A DNA stretch of 64,000 nucleotides from Berberis thunbergii (lineage: Eukaryota > Streptophyta > Magnoliopsida > Ranunculales > Berberidaceae): contig QNQO01008279.1 of assembly GCA_003290165.1 (NCBI GenBank), forward strand, positions 112,088 to 176,087. The letters are read 5' to 3'. A program made the translations under genes and the position numbers. Below the pieces are notes generated by a model, which made no database searches, had not been told where the DNA came from, and worked only from the letters and a program-made list of their open reading frames with translations. Below are positions 23,746 to 35,586 of the stretch, one piece after another. Each line of letters starts with the position of its first letter. The stretch's first letter is position 1.

Positions 23746-25376
23746 ATGAGCTTCAAGGGGAAGGCCAAGAATGAGCTGGTATTGGAGGAAGATGGGTATG
23801 AGGATGAAGAAGAGGGAATTGAGGTGGTGGGGTGTGGTGAGGATGATAAGAAGAAGAAACCCATGATCAGAAGAGGCTCAAATGGCAGTGGTGGTGGTGG
23901 TGGTGGTGGGGTGGCGCCGCCTTGCTGTCAAGCTGAGAAGTGCACCTTTGATCTTTCTGATGCGAAACGGTATCATCGGAGGCATAAGGTTTGTGAGCAG
24001 CATTCTAAGGCTCCCATTGTGATCGTGGCTGGTCTGAGGCAGAGGTTCTGTCAGCAATGCAGCAGGTCAGCTATCCCTAATTTATTTTTTATTGCATTTG
24101 ATCAAATTCAATTTTATTTTGGTGGGTTTTTTATGTTTAGAATTTTTGATTAATGGATGTGTTTATAATGGTAAGAATCAAGGGTTGCAGGTTTAGTTTT
24201 TAGTGTTTTGCTTACTTCAATTGCTTGATCATGCTAATCATAGGGAATTAATGTGTTTATGAACTGATCACCCTTAGATTATTTGTAGAATGTTGTTGGT
24301 TTTGCATTAAAGCATTTGCTGTGGTTCCCGTTTACTCAGACATCATGTCGAATGGGTGGACATAGACCATGGTGGTTCCCCAAAAGGATGAGTTCATATG
24401 TACAGTGTATTTTACCCAAATCATGGTGGATGCTATTAGTTGGGAACTTAATTTTTCGTCCACTCCTCCATTGGAATAATTTTTTCCTAGGGTGAGAGAA
24501 GAAGACACCGGCATTCGCCTCCCGTTAAACTGCAACAGATTCTTGAGTGAAATCAAATAAAGTGAAGTTATTTGCTTTAAAGAATGAGTCTCTCTAGAAC
24601 AAACCGATCTGTGGATCAAAACAATTGAAAAGAATGCAGTTTATGGATCTTTAGAACAAACCGATCTGTGAAATCAAGTTGTTGGTGGATTAGGCTGTTA
24701 CTATTACCTTGGATTGAAATGGCCATCAAATTTGAATAGCAAGAAACCCATCCAAACCTTTGATTTTATTTTTTCATTATTTGAACACTTTTTCACTTTT
24801 ATTTGAAGAATCCTTCTGAAAATGGAGAAAGAAAATGTGATAAGCAGATCATATGTACAAGAATATAGTTTTTTATCTATAAGAGAATCAAGATCTATTC
24901 TACTTTACATAGGCATCCAATTCATATCATGGCTTAGTAAACTCTGAAAGCCTGATTGCTAAATAAGCTTCATCAAATTTTTTGAAATGATTATGTAGTT
25001 TTATATATCAAATAAGTAGTTTACTTCTTGTAACATCAATCAAAGTCTTCTTTTGCCGCTATAATTTAATTCATAATTATTGTTCACCGCTCTTCAGAAT
25101 CTTTCTACATCCTTCTTTTTTCCGTATCATTCATCTTACAACTCTATATGCAGGTTCCATGAGCTATTAGAGTTTGATGAAGCAAAGAGAAGTTGTCGTA
25201 GGCGTCTGGCTGGACACAACGAAAGGCGCAGAAAGAGCTCTGCTGAATCTAATGGAGAAGGCTCAAGTGACAAAGGAGCCGACCCTCTGAAGGAAAGCCA
25301 TTGCAGGCCAGCTAACCAAAATGGGAGGATCCCTATGCCCATCTCTGGACATGCCAAACATTTTCAGATCAGATAA
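23746..25376 (+). CDS. SBP-box transcription factor, SPL3/4/5 type (180 aa, two exons)
   Basis: Nuclear DNA-binding protein that recognises GTAC-core sites; small SPLs of this type promote phase change and flowering in well-studied plants. Exons are 23746-24065 and 25154-25376, joined by AG|GTCAGC and TGCAG|GT signals at the conserved SBP intron position, within the Arg codon of QQCSR-FHEL. The intron is 1088 bp. The N-terminus is acidic, then Lys-rich, then a Gly run. The SBP domain spans about 60-135: first zinc site Cys61, Cys66, Cys83, His86; second Cys102, Cys105, His109, Cys121; bipartite nuclear signal [17 protein letters not shown]. After the domain only about 45 residues remain, which marks the small-SPL clade. 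The start is the first Met after the CT-rich leader; the same frame is open further upstream to 23428, but that part reads as untranslated leader. Confidence 0.95.
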
Positions 25377-25395
25377 GACCTAACTGATTCTAAGC

Positions 25396-25415
25396 ATGCT
25401 CTCTCTCTTCTGTCA
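25396..25415 (+). promoter_or_regulatory. miR156 target site in the SPL 3' UTR
   Basis: Twenty bases ending CTCTTCTGTCA, starting 20 bp after the stop codon. Pairing with miR156 appears to fail only at the first site base and at one internal base (T instead of A), the pattern seen in SPL3/4/5 3' UTR sites. It implies age-dependent repression by miR156. Confidence 0.92.
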
Positions 25416-25555
25416 TCCAATCTCTGTGGGTTGAGGGTGGTGCCCATCAAAATCTATGTATTAAACTGTATCTAATCATGAAAACTTAAGCACTCTAATA
25501 TCCATCTTATTGTGGTATTGTTGGTGGTTGTCTTATGTACTTCATGCGCTAGTCC

Positions 25556-25561
25556 AATAAA
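25556..25561 (+). terminator. Candidate polyadenylation signal of the SPL gene
   Basis: AATAAA about 180 bp after the stop codon, in T-rich context. Plant signals are loose, so this is suggestive only. Confidence 0.4.
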
Positions 25562-25914
25562 TGTATCTATTTAGGGGATGTGTTCATCTCTGGTTATGGG
25601 TTTTCTCACTTTATGAATGATCACTTGTAATTTATTTGAAGGGTTAGCAAAATCATTCCCCACTCAAATAATCTAAACTCGTGCATCCAAAAGGAATGCA
25701 ATTTTTATTGAAGTTAGGATGGGATCGTCTATCAAAACTGAAACCATTTATCTCAGCCTCCTCTTAGGAAAGTGAACTTCTCATGGGTCAGAAATCAGAG
25801 GTGCTCGTTGATGAGGGGGTCAGAAATCAGAGGTGTTCGTTGGGAACCCATCAGATCATGCCTAGGTGTGGAATCACAAAATGAGATCATAATCATGCTA
25901 AACTATATATATAT

Positions 25915-26189
25915 CAGTGTTCTAAAATCGGTCTAGGTGGGCTGGGCGGGTAGGCGGCCACCTAGGCGGGTTTTTTAAATTTCTTTTAATTTTTTTTATC
26001 TCCAGTTCAAAATTAAAAAAAATAGATAAATAAAGTTTGCATATAGATCTTGGCATTGAATTGGAAATAATATATATGTTATTATGCTTAAATTTTATAA
26101 ATTATAATAAATAATTAAATAACCGCCTAGGCCCCCGCCTAGTCCTTTACTCGCGGCCCGCCTGACGCCTAGCGATTTATAGAACATTG
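25915..26189. mobile_element. Small hAT-like MITE
   Basis: The ends CAGTGTTCTAAAA and TTATAGAACATTG are inverted repeats. The subterminal sequences carry CTAGGTGGGC/TAGGCGG words on the left and GCCTAGGC on the right, in opposite orientation. The flanks are TA-repeats, so a target duplication cannot be read. Confidence 0.6.
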
Positions 26190-28921
26190 CATATATTCTA
26201 GAAAAAAATGCATCACTGAAAATAAATGTACACTAAACATTTAAGTATGCAAACTTTGAAGACTAATCCGTAACCCTAGCCTCATGGTTGAAATTCTGAA
26301 AAACTTGGTATTATTCTGAAAAAATTTGCATTCCCTGAAAATAAATGAACACTAAACATTTAAGATTTCCATTTTTGAAGATGAAACCTAAACCAGCCTC
26401 ATGGTTGAAATTCTGAAAAACTTGGTATGTGAGTATGAATGCCATTCATGAGAACCTTCAGGTCTCCACTTGTTACTCTCCTTGAGTTAAACCAACATCT
26501 TAGGGAGAGTGGGGATTTTCTAGTAGGAGATTTGTGTTTTTTTCCCAGGTTACGTATAGCTTAACGTGTTAGGTAAACATCAAGTTCTCTTATTACCATT
26601 TATTGCTATTAGGATTATTTTGTTGTCTTCTTCTGTAAATTCTTTGTTATTTGTTCTTCATAAATGGAAACTGGTCGTTTCGAAGTAAAGAAAGGCAATA
26701 GAATCCTCAATGTAAATTATGAGACAATTTTTAACTTAAGCCATTTGGGGTTTTGTCCTAGACGCCTTTTATGTGTTGGGAGGATAGTTTTCTGTCAAGG
26801 GTTTGCATTATTAAATGTAGAAAAAAGGACAAAAAGGGATTGTTACATGTTTAAAAAGGACGGCTCACTTCAAAACTGCCTTTTCCGAAGAAATCCAATT
26901 TCAATTCTCAGCTCATCATTTTCTAGCATCTGAGCATGTTCATGGTAATTTTCCCTTTATTTCCGTAATTCAGACTTAATTTCATGATTGTGCATTTTTC
27001 ACGTCAGTTGAATTGATTATTGAACTTTTGAAATAGAATTATATCATATTCGACCTGTATTTGTATTCGAATTTGGAATGCGTGCACTTCATTCTTCAAT
27101 GTGTTAATATGTCAACTTCTCTCCTGAACTCTCCTTTACTGATATGCTTTTAATTAACTTTTCCTTGGCGTGTAGTTCAGATTCCATTGTTTCTTTTAAC
27201 TTTGATGGATATCAATTGATTTGCAGGCTAGAATGCTTGATGTCACTTGTAGAAAACTCAATCGTTTTGGACATCAAGTTCCTTGGAAAGATTTTCTTCA
27301 TTCTGGTAATACTTTGTGAACCTCTTCTGGGCTTTCTTTGTATATATATGTTATGATATTCTTTGGACAAAATTTTACAAGGCTAATGGCTTTTCTCTCG
27401 TGTTTTGTTATGATAGAAAATAGTCATGGATTAAACAAGTAAAAATTAAATTGTAAAAAGGAAACATGAAAGGCTGATGACTTGCAAGAAAATGAAATTC
27501 TTACATCTGAAACGTCAATATCATTTACCTTGGATCAGTACAGAGTTACCTATTGTACATCTACATGTCTACTTTATATAATCTCGGGTAACAGTGTATT
27601 ATCAGTTTGCTGATCTTCTTGACTTTGATCTGCGTAGCAAAAATGAGTTCTAGTTCTTAGTAGTTAGCATTATGGAAGATGATCTTTGAGTTTTGCCTCA
27701 TTTGATTTTGGCAAATGATAAAATTGGGGTTTCTTCTAATACCTATTACTGTACCATTCATGGGGTCAGTCCTTAACTAGTGGGCCTTGAAGTAAAGGTG
27801 ACATAACGGGCGAATCCTTTCTGAGTCCATCTTTCCATGGATGGTTTTCATATTGTACAAAATTATTCCAAATTTATCAGGATGAGTCATTTTTTGTACC
27901 GACCAAACAAAAAGATGACAATCACTGCCAGCTTTGTTGCTTTGTTGCTTTGTTGTTTGGCTGTTAGTCGAGCTACTTTTGATCAGGATATAGCACTCAA
28001 AGTCATCTTTAATTGAATAATCTATGTTGCAGCAAAGCTATGAGATCTCTGAATGTATTGATCAAATGAAAACATTTGATATAGACTATTATGTATACAG
28101 CTGAATGAAAGAAACTTTCCTGCATTTTCTGATATTTCTAGTTATCTTAGGTATTGTATTGTCTAATAACAAAGATTGTTCTTCCTTTGACGAGGTCCCA
28201 TATTGAAAAGAATACTTTGTCGTTATAATTATCCATTGTTATCTTACCATCTCTTTTGTTGTGTTATTTTGTATCTGCTAGTGTTTTCTTTTTTTCTTTT
28301 TCTTTTTCTTTTTGTTCTTTTGTTTGAGTGTGTTCTCTTTGTGGCTAAAAGCTCGATATGGATTATCACTCTTGCTTGGTGCCTACCTTCTACGCCAATA
28401 TGGTTTTAGTCATCTCTGTTGAAAATGTCTGATCGATGAATGGGAGATGCAAAGAAGATATTCTGCATAAAGTCTAAGATATTTTACCAGGATATCTTCC
28501 TTGGTTTAGTGTGACACACCACCTTCCTGTCTGTATTGTCGCTTAGCTCATCATAGGATTACTTTGAGTTACCATTTACATTATCGGTTATTTAATTCAC
28601 ATGCTTGATGAATAGTCTCCTCAAGGAGGGTTTCATCGGAACTTCCAACGTCGTATCTGAGATGACTTCAGAAAAGGAAATTGCCCACTTCTTGTACTGG
28701 ATTCTACTGCTTTCTGAATTGTCATTACATGTGTATTCTGTGGTAGAGGCTTCATGAGATCAGAGTCTTAACTGTTCTGTTCTATTCTGTTAATTCTTAG
28801 ATTATAACACAAAATTCTACATGGAAAAGAAAGGAAATGTTATCTTGTAAATCAGTAACTCAAAAACCATTGTCGTACAAATTTATTTGTTGTTTTATCG
28901 TATATGTAGACTGGTGATTGG
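26190..28921. other. Intergenic, no gene seen
   Basis: AT-rich sequence downstream of the SPL gene. A roughly 100-bp phrase is duplicated at 26210-26310 and 26325-26425 (ACACTAAACATTTAAG, CTGAAAAACTTGGTAT). A short gene-like window near 27225-27300 follows a TTTGCAG and stays open, but is too short to call an exon. Confidence 0.35.
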
Positions 28922-29442
28922 CAGGGGCGGCATCCCTGGGCATGGGCATGGGCATGGGCGGCCCCCAGGGCCCCATATATGTATATATATATTACCTCAA
29001 AATTAAATTATGAATTGGGATCCGGAGACACAGATTCATGACTCAAATCCACGCTCAATTCATATCAAAAACCTATTGAAGTCTAAATCATTTGCAAACA
29101 ATGGATGGTGATTTTTCAAATATTTGGATCGTATATAGAATATTGTTGACTATTCCAGTAACGGTAGCCTTCGCAGATAGAAGTTTTTAAAAATTGAAGT
29201 TGATAAATCGTATCTTCGGTCCACCGTGTCACAAGAAAGATTAAATGGGTTAGTTATGATATCTATTGAGAGTTACTTTGTGGAAAAAGTTGATTACAAC
29301 AATATAATTAGTGATTTTGAATCTCAAAATGCTAGAAGAGTCATATTTAAGTAAAATAAGGCATTAAATTTTTTTTTTCTTCTAAAGAGAGTCCTATTTT
29401 TAGAGTTCGCCCAAGGTCCCCGTTGACTCAGGATCGCCACTG
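28922..29442. mobile_element. hAT-type non-autonomous element
   Basis: Starts CAGGGGCGGCATCC and ends GGATCGCCACTG, inverted repeats with few mismatches. The flanks are GTGATTGG (28914-28921) and GGGATTGG (29443-29450), an 8-bp target duplication with one mismatch. GGGCAT is repeated three times near the left end. No transposase. Confidence 0.75.
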
Positions 29443-29450
29443 GGGATTGG

Positions 29451-29904
29451 TTTTCTATTTACTAGTTTGATCAGTGTTTTTTTGTTCAATAACTAAGTTG
29501 GTATTATAGCTGTGAAAATTTACTTCAAAGTTTCAGTGTGTTTTACCCCGTCAGCATCAATGGATTCACACTCGAGTTACATCTGCACTGGAGATACTAT
29601 GACTTTGGCCCCCTTCAGCATGAATGGATTCACACTGGAGTTACACCTGCACTGGAGATGCTACGATTTTGGCTAGTACACAAAAACAGTAAAATCGATG
29701 AGACTGAGATGCACCAATCAGTTAGGTTCAGTTTTTTTTTCAATCAGTTCCCTTTGGTTTATGAATTTCAGACTGAGATGTCTTGATTCCATGTTTGGCC
29801 TTAAAACTAACGTAATATTATAGACATGTCTGTGCAATGTGATTTATAAAATTTTCAGTAAAATTTTATGCAATAAACTGGCTAGTTTTTTGCCACATGA
29901 TTTC
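29451..29904. other. Short intergenic gap with a small direct repeat
   Basis: A phrase of about 50 bp (ATGGATTCACACT...GCACTGGAGAT) occurs twice at about 29560-29660, giving a repetitive short frame of no apparent meaning. Confidence 0.4.
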
Positions 29905-32732
29905 TTTGGAGCAGGGGGCCTTTGTAAGAGGAATGTTCATTGGTGAAATATTTGACTAGCGCAGAAATTGGTAAGGGATATCCATAAAAAGGTTTTTTGA
30001 GGCAACGTTGTGCTGAAGATTGACATGGAGAAAGCTTATGATCGACTTGAATGAAATTTTATATTTGCGGTGCTCAAGAGATTTGGTTTCAACAATAAAT
30101 TCTGCCATGTTATTTCTAATTGTATTGCTTCTTGTGGTTTCTCAGTTTTGCTACAGAGAGCCTACAAAGAGTTTTTCAAATCTACCAGAGGATTAAGGCT
30201 AGGAAACCCTCTGAAGTGCTTAGTAGTGGTTTGCAAGTGGCTTTCAATAGAGAAAAAATTGGGTATTATTATACGCCTAGGGCCTGCAGACCGGTCTCAC
30301 ATCTTCTCTATGTAGATGACACTCTTATATTTTTAAATGGTAGACAATCTTTAGTTCTGGGATGCATGAAAATTTTGAAGATATTGTAATGCTTCGGGCC
30401 AAAAAATTAATGAGGGAAAAAATTCTTTTATGATTGACGATAAGGCAGTTGTGGAAAGAGTTGTGGGTTTGAAGAGGTGTACAAGATTCCAATATAAATG
30501 TGCTCATTTGACATATTTGGGAGGGCCAATTTTTTCAAGGTAAAGTCAGGATTTTTTACTTCGAAGAGTTGATTGCTAAAATTCAACGTCATGTTCAGGG
30601 ATGGAAAGCAAAACTATTATCTCCGGAGGAAAGATTGATATTGATTAAGTATGTCCTGAGCTCGATCCCTATTTATATTCTAAGTTCCATGTGTGTGCCC
30701 AAGAAAGTTTTATCGAGAATTAATGGCTTGTTAGCGGATTTCTTTTGGGGGATTGTGAAGGCAGGTTGAAGAAAAAATGGGTGTCATGGGACAAAATATG
30801 TTTCCCTCATAAGGAGGAAGGTTTGGGTGTTAGAAAATTGACACTTGTGATGAATGTTTTTCGAGTTAAGGCTCTTTGAAAACTAATTAATTTAGATTCT
30901 TTATGAGCTTCATTCATGAGGAACAAATACTGGTTGCCTATAGTTGCATTGAGTGGTCAAGCTGTAAAATGTGGGGCGTCACTTTTTTACAAGAAGATCA
31001 TGCTTTGTAAATCTCTGTTATTGAGTAATTCGTTTTGGCGTATTGACAATGGCTCTATTAGTTTTTATGAGGAAAACTGAAATACTATGGCATCTTCAGA
31101 AGGTCAGAGGATTTAGTTAATAGTGGCATTTGGCCCACGATAAGGGAAGTGAGTTTGGATAATTTTGAATTGATCAACCCAAGTTTTAGGCAGCTGGCAC
31201 GTAGTCTCTTTGCAGATAGATTGCGTGGTGAGAAATATGGGGATGATAATTGTGTATGGGCGCCGAATTCGGATGGTCTCTTTTTTCTTCATTTGGCGTA
31301 TGAATTGCTACGAAATCATGGGAAGGTAAATGAATTAAGTAAAATGATATGGCATGAAATTGTTCCTTCTAGAATTTTAGTTTTTGTGTGAAAATTACTA
31401 CGAAGGGGGGTGCCAGTGGATGGGGAGTTGTATAGGTGCGGTTTTAGCCTAGCCTCAAGATGTAGATGTTGTGTTTATCCAAAGATGAAATCTTTGAATC
31501 ACCTATTTCTGGATGGAGAATTGGCAATAAAGGTGTGGAGTCATTTTGAATGGATTTTTTATGTGCACATAAGGAAACCAACAGAAATCTCCACGATTTT
31601 ATTGATTTGGTTCAAAAGAGCCAAGATAAAATCACAAACTGGTGTGCTTTTCTTACTACTATGTTCATTTTATGGGAAATTTGGAAACAAAAATGCAGGT
31701 GTGTCTATAAAGATGTTTCTCCAAATTCTACTTTTGTGATTTTGAATATTAGGCGTATTTTGCGATTGGCAAACATTTTTATAAATCCAAAACAAATTAG
31801 TCGTAATAAGGCGCGATTACGAGCATTGGGGTTACATGAGATCCCAGTTAAAAGGAAGATGGTTAGAATTGTTTATTGGAACCCCATTTTGCAGGATTTG
31901 TTGCTCTTAATGTTGATGGATCCTCTCATAAAAATAAGGCATCAGGAGGTGTGATTATTAGAGACCCTAGGGGTATTTGTGTAGTAGGAAAACAATTGTT
32001 TTTTGGTGAATGATCCAATAATAAAGCGGAAGCTTTGGCACTCGCGGAGGGTTTGCGCCTTTGTTTATCTTTGGATTTTAGAAGTGTGATGGTTCAAACG
32101 GATTCGAGCTTGTTTGTGGTTGGTTTAGGGAGACCTTTAAAATTTATTGGCAATTGGAGAACATTTTTAAGGAAATTAAATTGATGGCGGAAAAAATGAC
32201 GATAGATTGTAAACATATCTACAGGGAGGCCAACGCGGTGTTGGATGCGCTAGCTGATAGAGCACAAAAAGATTTTAGGAATGTCACATTCGGCGCGAAT
32301 GATTTACCTAAGAGATTGGCAGGTTTGGTCTTGCTTGACCGTTGCCACACGGCATATGTTCGTCATGGTGATGCATAGAGGACATAATTTTTATAATATG
32401 CAGGCGTATGTCGACTTGGAGTGCCGGAGACACAGAATTTGTTTGGTTTTCTTCATGACAAGGTTGCTGCAAATTTGGGCGCTGTTTCTGGGCAAAATGT
32501 TGTCGTGGAACATGTCTTTGCATCGGTATTTCAGGTCGTGGTGTGATCAGTCGCTGCTTGGCATTTGGAGCTAGCTGAAACCTTGCAATTTGCTGAATAA
32601 TGCAGGAAACAGGATGGGATTGTTGGGGGTTGGATTGTGGCGGCCTGTTTTGATGGGAGCTTATTCTAGGGGTCAACATTTGTGTGGTCTTATGTGGCAG
32701 AGTTTTAGGTTTGCAGCGGCCTGGATGGTGTG

Positions 32733-33740
32733 CAGAGGCGGAGCCAGGATTGCCGACAAAGAGAGGCAAAAAAATAAATCATAGATAATTTAATTCTTAA
32801 AATAAAAATAAATATGATTAAAACAAAGTTTCAAAAGTAGTACAAGAGAAACATATTTTATGTGTCAATGTTGTTGCACATTGGATTTTAGTAGAAACTC
32901 TCTGCAAGTTCTCATGTTCATAGGGTTTACCAAACTAGGCCTGAATGTTGTAATCCATGCCCAAAGGTTACAATATTGTTGTCACTTAATATCTTCTGCG
33001 TTGTAATTCCATGCTCGAAGGCTATATAACTTACCATATAGCTAGGGTTTATCAAACTAGGTCCGAAGGCTACAATATTGTTGCCACTTAATATCATTGT
33101 CGCATCTATCTTGCAGGGAGACTTGCTTTCGCTCTGGTTCGTTGTTTCCACCTTGCACAAAAATGGCTTATCTACGGCGAAACACATGTGCTTCTAATAA
33201 TCAGGTGAAAACTCATAAAACCTTAACTGGTGAGCCTCGAACCTGCGACCTCTTACAAGGAGAGTTGATGTCCGATCAACTGAGCTACAATTGGTGGACA
33301 ACTGTTAATATTAAGAATGTTACCGTCCAATTGCTTAGCTGAAGCAGGCTACTGTGAAGACTAAATAGTGTCGATGAGGAGCAAACAAGCAAGAGAGGGT
33401 AAGACCGCCTTCATAAATCGATCTATGTCTAATCGAAATCTTATTGTACGATTGGAGAAATCAAACTCCGTTGAAATCGTCTTGTGCGATTGGAGGGGAT
33501 TGGAAAAAATCGATCTTTGTCAAAATCATTTTGGGCAATTGAGAAGGCGGAGAAGTGAACTTGCGAAGGCGGAAAAGGGTTTGCAATTTTATGTATATTT
33601 TTATTTTATTATCTATGAGAGGGGGCAATCTAAAATTTTAAAGGAGGGCAAGATTGCAAATATTGTTAATTTAGTGAGGTTTCTTAAAAAGCTAAGGGGG
33701 GGTAATTGCCCCCCTTAGCTATAAGGTATATCCGCCCATG
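32733..33740. mobile_element. hAT-type element inserted in the LINE 3' tail
   Basis: Perfect 8-bp target duplication ATGGTGTG at 32725-32732 and 33741-33748. The ends CAGAGGCGGA and TCCGCCCATG form the terminal inverted repeat typical of plant hAT elements. There is no transposase. Near its right end is a perfect hairpin AGCTAAGGGGGG/CCCCCCTTAGCT around 33690-33720. A tRNA-like sequence lies inside on the minus strand. Confidence 0.88.
33228..33300 (-). repeat. tRNA-derived (SINE-head-like) sequence
   Basis: On the minus strand a box-A-like TGTAGCTCAGTTGATCGGA (33289-33271) is followed 28 nt later by a box-B-like GGTTCGAGGC (33243-33234). This looks like an RNA polymerase III promoter of tRNA origin. 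The cloverleaf is imperfect, so it is probably a SINE head or tRNA pseudogene rather than a working tRNA. Confidence 0.5.
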
Positions 33741-34390
33741 ATGGTGTGGGTTGCAAGTGGTTAATCAGTTCTTGCAAGATTGGCCTTCTTGCAATCTGCA
33801 AATTGGCATTTTTGCATATTGTATTATGGTGCAAGATTGTTAGGATTGCAAGTTGTACAAGTGGCAGTGTTGGTTATCAAGTTGCACGCTTCTAATGGTT
33901 GTTAGGAATGCAAGGTTGGCTTTGTGTGCGAGTTGCAAGTTTGGTTTCTTCAAGTTGCAAGATTCGAATGGTTATTTTATTAAGGTCTTTGGTCACTTAC
34001 CTATTTGTTTGTTTATGAGGTCTCGGTATTTAGGCCTAGACCTAGAATAAGGTTTCTTAAGGTCTTAACCTTTCTTTGGTTTTAGGCCTTATCCTTGGTG
34101 AAATAGGCTTGTTTCTCAATTTTGTAAGTTTTCTTGGTAGTAGGCCTTATTAATAAGTAATGCCTAGTGCCTACTCATTGGTGAACTAGGCTTTAGTGTC
34201 AGATCAAGTAGTTAGGAAAGTCTCTTGCATGGACTGGTTTTTCTTTTCTTTGTTTTTATTTTTCGGGTAAAGTCGTCATGTACCCAAATTTTTTTCTCAA
34301 ATAATAAATGTTTGGCATTCCATAGCTGCCCTTCCCCATTGGAGGTTTAATTTAAAATAAAAAAAATAAAAAAAAATTTTAAAAAAAATT

Positions 34391-35586
34391 AGACATGTTA
34401 AGAAAATAATAGTAATAATTGACTTCTTCACCAAAGGCACCAAATGGTTGGTTCAGTCATTTTTAGCAGGGCAAACAAAGTTTGGTATCAATTGATGCAC
34501 ATCTATCACGTGTTCAGTTTCAAACCTGTACGATGTTATTGTGTTTTCACATGCAAATTGATAATGCAAGTCAGAATCTTCATTCAGAAATCTACAGTGG
34601 CGTTTGTTTTTTGTTCTTAAGATTCTGAATAAGAAGTGACTCCCATCTTGGAGCTACGTAACTGTATGATCGACTAGAATAGGATATTCTGTTCCCATGG
34701 AACAACGCAGTGCATAGCTGATGTGCTTGTCACAAAACTCCCAAAATCAAAATCACATACCTGAAACTTCCAAGAGCCTGTGGAACTAGCTTCCATCAAA
34801 GCACATTGCTAAAGGAATATTTAGCTTACAAATGGTGTCAATGTGCCGCACTCACCACCCATAATGATTGGGAAAAAGAGTAAAATATAATGGGCGCGCC
34901 AGGTTTACTAGCATGTTGTGTTATAACAATATCAAATGGAACAAGAATGTGCATGTTAATAATGTAAATATTAATATTTTGAACAAAATGGAGATAATAT
35001 TAATATTGCTGCCCATAAAAAACTGACCAGGACATGATTTTGAAGCCAATTACCAGTTTGACTTGCTTGATGGTCAAAACAAACTCTTGTTTGTACAGTT
35101 CCTTGAAAAATCAACAACCACAGACTCCATTTTAGGTATAAAGGATCTATGTATTATATTATGCCAGAGCAATCTTCTGAAAGCAATCAAAACAAGTGAA
35201 CTATTAAGAAGAAACTAATAACCAAATGAATCTTTAATATAATTATGATTCATGCAAAAAAAAAAAAAATACCCTCTTTTTTTTATTCTTTCAATAATTC
35301 CATTCCTCTAATAAACAACTTCTAAATAGAACAAGATACAAATGAAAATCTCTTCTTCAGAACCTAACACTCGCTGCAATTGCTGCGTTCAATGGATGTC
35401 TATACACAAAACCCAAATGTCACTTGAATGGCGACACTCGACAGCATCTTATTATATCAAGCTCTTCCTATCTTTAAAAAAATGATGGAAGGCTTTCACT
35501 CATAAATCAGACAGATTTCAAAAACAGCTGGATAGACTTTAAGAGAGCAACAGGGGCACCGACAAGCAGAGTTATTCAACCACATC
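34391..35586. other. Intergenic / 3' flank of the carrier gene
   Basis: No coding frame. A TTTATT word at 35282-35287 (AATAAA on the minus strand) lies about 300 bp past the carrier stop codon and could be its polyadenylation signal. An A-run is at 35256-35269. Confidence 0.4.

Larger units (their letters stand above)
29905..34390 (+). mobile_element. LINE with RNase H domain, degenerate, interrupted by a hAT element
   Basis: Plus-strand order: RT core (AFVRG near 29920, then VVLKIDMEKAYDRLEW near 30005-30050, then LLYVDDTLIF near 30300), RT thumb and connection (WKAKLLSPEERLILIKYVLSS), zinc-binding region (31260-31560), and an RNase H domain (ALNVDGSSHKNKASGGV, NNKAEALALAEGL, HIYREANAVLDALA) at about 31890-32270. 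Frameshifts and stops are frequent. The 3' part is a long untranslated tail ending in A-rich sequence near 34350-34390, split by an insertion at 32733-33740. The RT 5' part and ORF1 are missing, as usual for 5'-truncated LINE copies. Confidence 0.85.

Noticed and set aside
27144..27356. Extra SPL exon after TTTGCAG near 27226
   Set aside because: The SPL frame already ends with a stop at 25376 and a miR156 site in its 3' UTR; the stretch shows no SBP or other domain.
32308..32769. 153-aa minus-strand frame
   Set aside because: Antisense to the LINE tail and crosses into the hAT element at 32733, so it cannot be an original gene.
33228..33300. Functional tRNA gene on the minus strand
   Set aside because: Boxes A and B are recognisable but the cloverleaf stems do not all pair; it sits inside a transposon.
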